A stretch of DNA of 64,000 bases from assembly GCA_903840415.1 (NCBI GenBank), contig CAIMFY010000014.1, forward strand, positions 1-64,000, written 5' to 3'. The position numbers and the translations under genes are program-made. Positions 47,492 through 54,296 of this stretch are shown one piece after another. The stretch is from an uncultured Opitutia bacterium. Lineage in GTDB: Bacteria; Verrucomicrobiota; Verrucomicrobiia; Opitutales; Opitutaceae. Below the pieces are notes generated by a model. The model saw nothing but the letters and a program-made list of their open reading frames with translations, made no database searches and was not told the origin of the DNA. Every line of letters starts with the position of its first letter. The first letter of the stretch is position 1.

Positions 47492-47608
47492 TCAAAAATC
47501 TTCAGCCTTCTCCAACTCGGTCCCGTCCCGCGGTGCCGTCATAGCCATGACGATGCCGAGAACAAATACCAAGCCGAGGTAGACGGCGATGGAAAGGATT
47601 ACCTTCAT
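47492..47608 (-). CDS. Possible 38-residue single-span membrane peptide upstream of rlmI
   Basis: ATG at 47608 to TGA at 47492-47494. The peptide opens MKVILSIAVYLGLVF, runs through a hydrophobic stretch of about 20 residues ending near GIVMAM, and closes with a charged tail (TAPRDGTELEKAEDF). The single-span topology with a charged tail argues for a genuine small protein. If rlmI started at the TTG at 47495, the two would overlap by 3 bp. Family unknown. Confidence 0.5.
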   Translation of the reverse strand: MKVILSIAVYLGLVFVLGIVMAMTAPRDGTELEKAEDF

Positions 47609-47718
47609 GACCCCGACATCGGCACCTTTAGCCGAAACTTTAGCGCCTTGGGCCCGCCTCGCCACGCACAAAAGTCTTCCCCCCCCGCCCCTCGCCCCTT
47701 TCCCTTGGCCTTTACGCC

Positions 47719-49353
47719 ATGTCGCCCACCGCCGAAATCGCCCGCCGCCGCACCTTCGCGATCATCTCGCACCCTGACGCGGGTAAGACGACGCTCACGG
47801 AAAAATTCCTCCTCTACGGCAACGCCATCCACCTCGCCGGCACCGTCACCGTCCGCAAGAATCAGCGCGCCACCGCCTCCGACTGGATGGAACTCGAGAA
47901 GCAGCGCGGCATTTCGATCAGTTCGACTGTTCTTCAGTTCGACTACACCGGTTACGCCGTCAACCTGCTCGATACGCCCGGTCACAAGGACTTTTCCGAA
48001 GACACCTACCGCGTGCTCACCGCGGTCGATGCCGCGCTCATGGTGATCGATGCCGCCAAGGGCGTCGAGGCCCAGACGCGCAAACTCTTTGAAGTCTGCC
48101 GCCGCCGCGGCGTCCCGATTTTCACCTTCATGAACAAGTGCGATCGCCCGACGCGCAACGCACTCGAACTCCTCGACGAACTCGAAACCGTCCTCGGCCT
48201 CCAGTCCTCGCCCGTCGTCTGGCCGCTCGGCAATGGACCGTCGTTCAAGGGCGTCTTCGATCGCCGCACGAAGGAAGTTCACCTCTTCGAACGCGTCGCC
48301 GGAGGAAAGTTTCAGGCGCCCGTCAACGTCACTTCCCTCGACGATCCGGCCGTTCGCGAAAAGCTCGACGACTACACCTACGAGCAAGTGAAGGAGCAGC
48401 TCGAGATGCTCGACGGCGCCGGCCATCCATTCGACTTGGGAAAAGTGCGCGCCGGCCAGCAGACCCCGGTCTATTTCGGCAGTGCCGTGAATAACTTCGG
48501 CATTCAGCTTTTGCTCGACGGATTTCTCCACGACTCCGTCCCGCCAGCTGCCCGCCGCTCCGTCTCCATTCCAAATCCGAAATCCAAAATTGAAAATTGG
48601 GAGGTGCCCGTCACGTCGCCGAAGTTTTCCGGTTTTGTCTTTAAGATTCAGGCCAACATGGACCCGAAGCACCGCGACCGTATCGCGTTTCTCCGCGTGT
48701 GTTCGGGCAAATTCGAACGCGACATGAGCGTCGTCCACGCGCAGACCGGCCGCAGCGTCCGCCTCTCCTCGTCGCATAAACTTTTCGGCCAGGATCGCGA
48801 GACGGTCGACGAGGCCTGGCCGGGTGACGTCATCGGTCTGGTCGGCCACGACTCGTTTCGCATCGGCGACACGCTCACTGAGGACAAGGCCATCCTCTAC
48901 GACGAGATCCCACGTTTCCCGCCGGAAGTGTTCTCGTTCATTGCCAACCCGGTGCCTGCCGACGCCAAAAAATTCCGCGCCGGCCTCGAACAGCTCCTGC
49001 AAGAAGGCGTCGTCCAATCGATCACGCTGCGCGCCGGCATGACAACGTCGACGCTCCTCGCCGCCGTCGGCCCGCTGCAATTCGAAGTCGTGCAATTCCG
49101 TCTCCAGAGCGAATACAATGCCGCCTCGCGCCTCGATCCATCGCCGTGGACAATTATGAAATGGATCGCGCCCAAGACCGCCGAGGCGAAACTTCCTGAT
49201 TTGGCGCGCCTCATCGTTGCCAGCGGCGTCGCCTTCGGCACCGACAAGCTCGACCATCCCGTCGGGCTTTTTCCCAACGAATGGACGATGCGCTATTTCC
49301 TCGAGAAGAATCCCGAAATCCAACTGCACGATCTTCCGCTGGAGCAGATGTGA
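47719..49353 (+). CDS. prfC: Peptide chain release factor 3
   Basis: 544 residues. GTPase domain with SHPDAGKTTLTEKFL (~17-31), DTPGHKDFSEDTY (~86-98) and MNKCDRP (~140), followed by FSGFVFKIQANMDPKHRDR (~305) and the C-terminal domains. RF3 recycles RF1/RF2 after termination. Compared with E. coli RF3 as I remember it, an insertion of roughly 10 residues (IPNPKSKIENWE, about residues 284-295) sits between the linker and domain 2. It is encoded by an AT-rich sequence that looks like a dispersed repeat. The start is well fixed (MSPTAEIARRRTFAIISHPD). Confidence 0.97.
   Translation: MSPTAEIARRRTFAIISHPDAGKTTLTEKFLLYGNAIHLAGTVTVRKNQRATASDWMELEKQRGISISSTVLQFDYTGYAVNLLDTPGHKDFSEDTYRVLTAVDAALMVIDAAKGVEAQTRKLFEVCRRRGVPIFTFMNKCDRPTRNALELLDELETVLGLQSSPVVWPLGNGPSFKGVFDRRTKEVHLFERVAGGKFQAPVNVTSLDDPAVREKLDDYTYEQVKEQLEMLDGAGHPFDLGKVRAGQQTPVYFGSAVNNFGIQLLLDGFLHDSVPPAARRSVSIPNPKSKIENWEVPVTSPKFSGFVFKIQANMDPKHRDRIAFLRVCSGKFERDMSVVHAQTGRSVRLSSSHKLFGQDRETVDEAWPGDVIGLVGHDSFRIGDTLTEDKAILYDEIPRFPPEVFSFIANPVPADAKKFRAGLEQLLQEGVVQSITLRAGMTTSTLLAAVGPLQFEVVQFRLQSEYNAASRLDPSPWTIMKWIAPKTAEAKLPDLARLIVASGVAFGTDKLDHPVGLFPNEWTMRYFLEKNPEIQLHDLPLEQM
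48567..48600. repeat. AT-rich dispersed repeat copy inside prfC
   Basis: About 34 bp rich in the units CCAAATCC, AAATCCAAAAT and AAAATTGG, starkly AT-rich against the GC-rich gene. It is read in frame as part of RF3 (IPNPKSKIENW). It closely resembles 58150-58185 in lspA and, inverted, 58055-58092. Confidence 0.65.
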
Positions 49354-49413
49354 TTCTTTGCCTGCGACTTTGCGTTAACTCCTCCCACTCGAGCCGCTCA
49401 TTCAAATTTAGCG

Positions 49414-49656
49414 ATGTCATCGTCCATTCACGGCCACGATGTGATCGCCATGATTCAAGAATCGCAGCAGGGCTACACGCGCGAAACGCTGGTCGCCACC
49501 ATCGTGGCCCGATTTGGCGCCGCCACCCGATTCTACACCTGCTCGGCGCGGGACATGAAGGCGGAGGAACTCGTCGACTTTCTCGCGTCTCGCGGCAAAT
49601 TCATGCCTCTGGCAGACGGCTTCACGATCAATCCGGATCGCGTTTGCGAGCACTAA
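49414..49656 (+). CDS. yecH: YecH-like metal-binding protein (DUF2492)
   Basis: 80 residues, whole-length match to the YecH pattern as I remember it: SIHGHDVIAMI at the N-terminus, FYTCSARDMKAEELVDFL (~40-57), GKFMPLADGF, and a C-terminal CEH. Conserved His, Cys and acidic residues are the presumed metal ligands. Function unknown. The surrounding 60- to 125-bp gaps show no other features. Confidence 0.9.
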   Translation: MSSSIHGHDVIAMIQESQQGYTRETLVATIVARFGAATRFYTCSARDMKAEELVDFLASRGKFMPLADGFTINPDRVCEH

Positions 49657-49780
49657 GCCGAAGCGTCTCGACTGGCGGACACCGTGGTGCGGCCATCGTG
49701 TGCGATCGCCACCCGATGAGAGAAAATCGGTGCAGTTAGATTTCGCTCGCACCGCGCGGAAAAAATTTCTCCCCTGCCGG

Positions 49781-50842
49781 ATGATTTTTTCGCGCCATTT
49801 TCTAGCAACCACTCTGTTCTGCGTCGTCGCGCTTACTGCCGACGTCGTTGCCGCAACTCGCGCCAAGCCCACTCGCCCATCCGACGACGATTCGGGCGCC
49901 TACAAGGGCGCCATCGTGATGGATGCCGCCACGGGTAATGTCCTTTTCGAGCGCAATGCCGACGAAATCAGCCCACCCGCGAGCATGACGAAGTTGATGA
50001 CGTTCGCCGTGCTGAATGACAAACTTCAGAGCGGTGCCGTGACGCTTGCCACCCCAGTGCGGATTACCGTGGACGATGCCAAGATGGGCGGAACGGAAGT
50101 CTTCCTCGATCCTCGCGAGACCTTTCCCGTCGAGGAGCTTGTCTACGCTATGATGATTCAATCGGCCAACGATGCCGCCCATGCCCTCGCGCGCTTTTCG
50201 GCCGGATCGGTCCCGGCGTTTGTCGAACTCATGAATGCCAAGGCACGCGAACTCGGCATGACGCACACCACCTTCCGCTCGCCCCACGGGTTGCCGCCCA
50301 ATAGCCGCAAGATCGCCGACGGCGATCTCACCACGCCGCGCGATTTTGCGCTGCTTTGCCGTTACGTCCTGCTGAAAACCGATGTGCTCAAGTATACCTC
50401 GGTGCGCGTCCGCGACTTCGGACCGGCGCGACCGAAGGGCCCACAGCGCATGGAAAATCACAACAAACTTCTCGGCAAAGTCACTGGAGTCGACGGTCTA
50501 AAAACTGGTTATACCATGGGGGCTGGCTACTGCCTCAGCGCGACCGCCCAGCGCAATGGCCGACGAATCATCGTCGTTATCATGGGTTCCTTCGGTCCGA
50601 ATGGACAAATCGACAAGGGCCACGCCCGCGACATCAAGACGATCGAACTCCTCGAGCGTGGCTTCAGCGCCCTGCCCGTCGGTGGTCCGGCCTTCAGTCC
50701 TGCGGTTACCGGCACCGCACCAGTAGCCCCAAATTCCGAACCTTCCCCCGTCACGCCCGCGCCAGTTACGACCGCGCCTGCCACCCCCGCGACCAACACC
50801 GGTCCAGCGATCAAATTTGCCATTCCCCCCGCTAAAAAATAG
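49781..50842 (+). CDS. D-alanyl-D-alanine carboxypeptidase, PBP5 (S11) family
   Basis: 353 residues from the ATG at 49781, which gives a proper signal peptide (MIFSRHFLATTLFCVVALTADVVAA). Active-site motifs: SMTK at 68-71 (Ser68 nucleophile, Lys71), an SAN-type motif in MIQSANDAAHAL, and KTG in VDGLKTGYTMGAG (~233). It trims the terminal D-Ala from peptidoglycan stem peptides in the periplasm. The C-terminus is a Pro/Ala/Thr-rich tail (~300-353) in place of the amphipathic membrane anchor of E. coli PBP5. Confidence 0.95.
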   Translation: MIFSRHFLATTLFCVVALTADVVAATRAKPTRPSDDDSGAYKGAIVMDAATGNVLFERNADEISPPASMTKLMTFAVLNDKLQSGAVTLATPVRITVDDAKMGGTEVFLDPRETFPVEELVYAMMIQSANDAAHALARFSAGSVPAFVELMNAKARELGMTHTTFRSPHGLPPNSRKIADGDLTTPRDFALLCRYVLLKTDVLKYTSVRVRDFGPARPKGPQRMENHNKLLGKVTGVDGLKTGYTMGAGYCLSATAQRNGRRIIVVIMGSFGPNGQIDKGHARDIKTIELLERGFSALPVGGPAFSPAVTGTAPVAPNSEPSPVTPAPVTTAPATPATNTGPAIKFAIPPAKK

Positions 50843-50854
50843 CGCGGTCTACGC

Positions 50855-51574
50855 TCACCGCTCCAACAACACGACGAGCACGCCGAGCCCGAAGAAAAGT
50901 CCACCAAGCAGTCCGGCTTCGCGACGCTCCAAGCTCTTCACCTCAATTTTTCCGAAGCCAAGCAACGCGAGCCAAGTGAACAGCAGCATCGCCGCGATGG
51001 CCGCCACAGCGAGGATGCCGCTGAGCACCCAAAAACCAAACCAGCCGAATCGCACCGCCGAGAGGTAGATCGGCAAAAATCCCTCACAGGGCGACAGCGT
51101 CAGCATGATGAACAGCCCGGAAATCGCGGCGAGTTCGCCGGCCTTGGTCGAGACGAGCGGGGTATCTTTCAACTCTTCCTCCCAGTGACTCTGCTCGTGC
51201 GGCTCGACGCAGTGTTCGTCCGCATGGTGATGCCCACCCGGCGGGTGATGGTGGCAGATGCCGCCGCCGCGCCATTGCCGCCAGAAATAAAAACCGCCCA
51301 TCGCCCACAACAATCCGCCCGCGATCCAAGGAAACGCCGCACCAATTTTTTCGTCGAGTTCAAAGCCGAACCACGCAATCGCGAGCCCAAGTAGTGTCGT
51401 CACCAGCACGTGACCCGCGCCGGCCAGCGCGGTGATCGCGAGCGTCTTCGGCCGGCTCCAGCCGCGCGCCCGCGCCGTCAACACGAACGGCAGCCAATGC
51501 GTCGGGATGGCCGCGTGAATAAATGCCACGCTGAAGCCCGTCGCGGCGACCGTCGTGAGCATGGCGGAATTCAT
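50855..51574 (-). CDS. Polytopic membrane protein with His-rich loop, nickel/cobalt or related metal exporter-like
   Basis: 239 residues from the ATG at 51574 (another ATG at 51562; an upstream start is possible). About six hydrophobic segments; the N-terminal FIHAAIPTHWLPF carries spaced His residues and a mid-protein cytoplasmic or periplasmic loop (~100-125) is strongly His-rich (HHHPPGGHHH, HCVEPHEQSHW). This layout is typical of RcnA/NicO-type metal efflux permeases and some urease-accessory-like or sulphite-export relatives. Metal and direction are not decidable from sequence. It is divergent from hemE. Confidence 0.75.
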   Translation of the reverse strand: MNSAMLTTVAATGFSVAFIHAAIPTHWLPFVLTARARGWSRPKTLAITALAGAGHVLVTTLLGLAIAWFGFELDEKIGAAFPWIAGGLLWAMGGFYFWRQWRGGGICHHHPPGGHHHADEHCVEPHEQSHWEEELKDTPLVSTKAGELAAISGLFIMLTLSPCEGFLPIYLSAVRFGWFGFWVLSGILAVAAIAAMLLFTWLALLGFGKIEVKSLERREAGLLGGLFFGLGVLVVLLER

Positions 51575-51695
51575 TGGGAAGGTTGAAGCAGCACGGAGAA
51601 GCCGCACTGTCGAACCTGAACCATAACAAAGTCGTCAAGCGCCGGATGCGCACTTGCGCGCCGGCTGGTCCCACCTGTTAATTCGACTCCACAAC

Positions 51696-52727
51696 ATGAA
51701 TTCCCGCGAACGCTTCCTCGCTGCCATTGGCTGCACTCCACTCGATCGCCCCCCGCTTTGGGTGATGCGACAGGCAGGCCGCTACCTGCCCGAATACCGC
51801 GCGCTCAAAGCCAAGTCGTCGTTCTTGGAAATGGTCCGCACACCGGCGCTCGCCGCTGAAGTTACGCTGCAACCGCTGCGCCGTTTTCCTGGCATCGATG
51901 CCGCGATTCTATTTTCCGACATCCTCGTGATTCCCGAGGCCATGGGCCAGGGTTACAAGTTTCGCGACGAAGGTGGCATCGCGATGGAATTTCGCCTCGA
52001 AACGCGCGCGCAAATCGACGCCCTCGCACCGGCCTCCGCCGTCCCCGATCGGCTCAGCTACGTCGCTGATGCCCTCGCGCTGCTGAAAAAGGAACTCGGC
52101 GGACAGAAAATCCTGCTCGGCTTTGGCGGCTCACCCTGGACGCTTGCCACCTACATGATCGAAGGTGGCAGCTCCGAGGAATTCGAACGCATCAAGCAAC
52201 TTTTCTACACGGACCGCGCGACCTTTGACGCGCTCCTTGAGAAAATCACGGCCGCACTCATCGCATATTTTCAGATGCAGATTCGTGCCGGTGCCGAGGC
52301 AATCCAGATTTTCGATTCATGGGGCGGGATTATCGCCGGGCCCGATTACGAAGCAGCGTCGCTCAAGTGGATCCGCCAGATCATCGCCGCCCTGCCGCGC
52401 GAATTCCCCGTCATCCTCTATGCGAAGGGCACCGCGCCGCACCTCGCGGATCAGTCGTTTTCCGGCGCGCGAGTGCTGAGTGTGGATTGGACAAGCGATC
52501 TCTCGATTGTCCGCCGCACGCTGCCCGCCAACATCGCTGTCCAAGGCAACCTGGACCCGGTGTTGCTCAACACTACGCCCGCCATCGTGCGCCACGAGGC
52601 GACCCGCCTGCTCGAATCGATGCGCGGCACCGCCGGCCACATCTTCAACCTCGGTCACGGCATCATGCCGCACGCCAAGATCGAATGTTTCCAGGCGCTG
52701 GTCGATACGGTGACGACTTGGAAATGA
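51696..52727 (+). CDS. hemE: Uroporphyrinogen decarboxylase
   Basis: 343 residues from the ATG at 51696 (MNSRERFLAAIGCTPLDRPP). Signature PLWVMRQAGRYLPEYR (~21-36), the FPGIDAAILFSDIL region with catalytic Asp (~64-78), GFGGSPWTLATYMIEG (~139) and FNLGHGI (~315). It decarboxylates uroporphyrinogen III to coproporphyrinogen III in haem synthesis. The haem gene hemG follows 46 bp downstream on the same strand. Confidence 0.97.
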   Translation: MNSRERFLAAIGCTPLDRPPLWVMRQAGRYLPEYRALKAKSSFLEMVRTPALAAEVTLQPLRRFPGIDAAILFSDILVIPEAMGQGYKFRDEGGIAMEFRLETRAQIDALAPASAVPDRLSYVADALALLKKELGGQKILLGFGGSPWTLATYMIEGGSSEEFERIKQLFYTDRATFDALLEKITAALIAYFQMQIRAGAEAIQIFDSWGGIIAGPDYEAASLKWIRQIIAALPREFPVILYAKGTAPHLADQSFSGARVLSVDWTSDLSIVRRTLPANIAVQGNLDPVLLNTTPAIVRHEATRLLESMRGTAGHIFNLGHGIMPHAKIECFQALVDTVTTWK

Positions 52728-52773
52728 TCTTCCCGCAGGGTGCAAGAAGCGCAAAAGGCGATTAGCGCCGGCG

Positions 52774-54171
52774 ATGGTTTTCGGGCATCTTGACGCTGCT
52801 GTGCCAAACTCCGGTTCCAAATCGATTGCAATCCTCGGTGCTGGTGTCACCGGTCTCACTACTGCGTTCCGATTGGTCCAGCGTGGGCATCGGGTCCGGC
52901 TTTTCGAAGCGACCGGTCGCGTGGGTGGTGCGGTGCGCACCGAACGGACCGACGGCTGGCTCATTGAGGGTGGCCCAAATTCGGTGCTCACGGGCGAACC
53001 TGCACTCGACCAACTCATCACCGAGCTCGGACTCGCGAACGAGCGCATCGACGCCAACGCCATCGCCAAGAACCGCTACATCGTTCGTGGGGGTCAGGCG
53101 CTCGCCATGCCGTCGTCGGGCGGAACATTTCTCCGCACGCCGTTGTTTTCATTTGGCGCCAAAGTGCGGCTGCTGACGGAGATTTTCTTCCGCGCGCGCC
53201 ACCGCACCGACGATGTCAGTCTTGAGGAATTTGTTCGCGCGCACGTCGGGCAGGAACTCGTCGACTACGGGCTCAATCCGTTCGTCGGTGGTGTCTATGC
53301 CGGCGATCCCAAAAAACTCTCCGCCCGCCACTCGTTTCCCCAACTCTGGGAAATGGAGCAGAAGCACGGCTCGCTGATCCGTGGCGCGATCGGGACCGCC
53401 AAGGCGCGCAAAGCCCGCGGCGAGCCGCGTGGCGGCATGATCTCGTTCCGCCGCGGCCTGCAAACGCTCCCCGATGCCATCGCCGCCCGCCTTCCTGCTG
53501 GCACGCTCACGCTCAACGCCCGCCTCGAAGCACTCGTGCCCGGCCAGCCGTGGAGCCTCAGGTGGCACGACGGTGCCACGGCCCACACCGAATCCTTCGA
53601 CTCGATTGTCGCCGCGCTACCGGCGCCAGCGCTGGCGCAACTCCGTTTCGGCCCGAATGGCGATCGCCCACTCGCCTCGCTCGACGCCATCGATCATCCG
53701 CCGGTCGCTTCGCTGTTTCTTGGTTACCGACGCGATCAAGTCGCACATTCGCTTGACGGTTTTGGCGTCCTCGCACCCGAGGTCGAACATCGCTCGGTGC
53801 TCGGCATTCTCTTTTCATCGAGTCTGTTTTCAGGCCGCGCTCCCACCGACCACGTCGCGCTCACCGTCATGGCCGGTGGGGCGCGCCAGCCGGAGATTGG
53901 CCGGTTGCCGCCGGATCAACTGCTCGCCTCCGTCGACCGCGATCTGCGCGAACTGATCGGTGTTTCCGGTGCGCCGGTGTTTCAGCGTCACACGTTCTGG
54001 CCGCGGGCAATCCCACAATACAATCTGGGTTACGAACGGCACCTCGCCACCTTGACCGCATGCGAACGCGACCATCCCGGCCTGTTCCTCGGCGGCCAGG
54101 CGCGCGACGGCATCGCGTTGCCCGCGGGCCTGGCCGCGGGCGAGAAGCTCGCGACGCGCGTTTTGGCGTAG
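52774..54171 (+). CDS. hemG: Oxygen-dependent protoporphyrinogen oxidase
   Basis: 465 residues of the flavin monoamine-oxidase/PPOX family. N-terminal FAD motif AILGAGVTGLTTAFRLVQRGH (~18-38), then LFEATGRVGGAVRTER (~43) and GGPNSVL; C-terminal GYERHLA and LFLGGQARDGIALPAGLAAG (~436-455) close the FAD site. It oxidises protoporphyrinogen IX to protoporphyrin IX. Adjacent to hemE. Start at the ATG 52774; a GTG at 52801 is an alternative closer to the FAD motif. Confidence 0.95.
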   Translation: MVFGHLDAAVPNSGSKSIAILGAGVTGLTTAFRLVQRGHRVRLFEATGRVGGAVRTERTDGWLIEGGPNSVLTGEPALDQLITELGLANERIDANAIAKNRYIVRGGQALAMPSSGGTFLRTPLFSFGAKVRLLTEIFFRARHRTDDVSLEEFVRAHVGQELVDYGLNPFVGGVYAGDPKKLSARHSFPQLWEMEQKHGSLIRGAIGTAKARKARGEPRGGMISFRRGLQTLPDAIAARLPAGTLTLNARLEALVPGQPWSLRWHDGATAHTESFDSIVAALPAPALAQLRFGPNGDRPLASLDAIDHPPVASLFLGYRRDQVAHSLDGFGVLAPEVEHRSVLGILFSSSLFSGRAPTDHVALTVMAGGARQPEIGRLPPDQLLASVDRDLRELIGVSGAPVFQRHTFWPRAIPQYNLGYERHLATLTACERDHPGLFLGGQARDGIALPAGLAAGEKLATRVLA

Positions 54172-54213
54172 CGACCTCGCTGTTCCGACGTCCGTTTTTC
54201 AGGCTGCAAACGA

Positions 54214-54239
54214 ACGGGGCTTGTCGAGCGACGCCCCGT
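54214..54239. repeat. GC-rich hairpin between hemG and ileS
   Basis: ACGGGGC (54214-54220) and GCCCCGT (54233-54239) form a perfect 7-bp stem with a 12-nt loop. It lies in the 125-bp gap about 60 bp before ileS. There is no U-run. It could be a terminator without poly-U, part of an ileS leader, or a REP-like element; only one clear copy was noticed. Confidence 0.4.
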
Positions 54240-54296
54240 CCTACGCCATCCTTGACTCTCCCCCGGCACGACCTACCGTCGCGCACTTTTTGACGA

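Noticed and set aside
47605-49329. 574-codon minus-strand frame opposite prfC
   Set aside because: Shadow of RF3; composition typical of antisense GC-rich frames.
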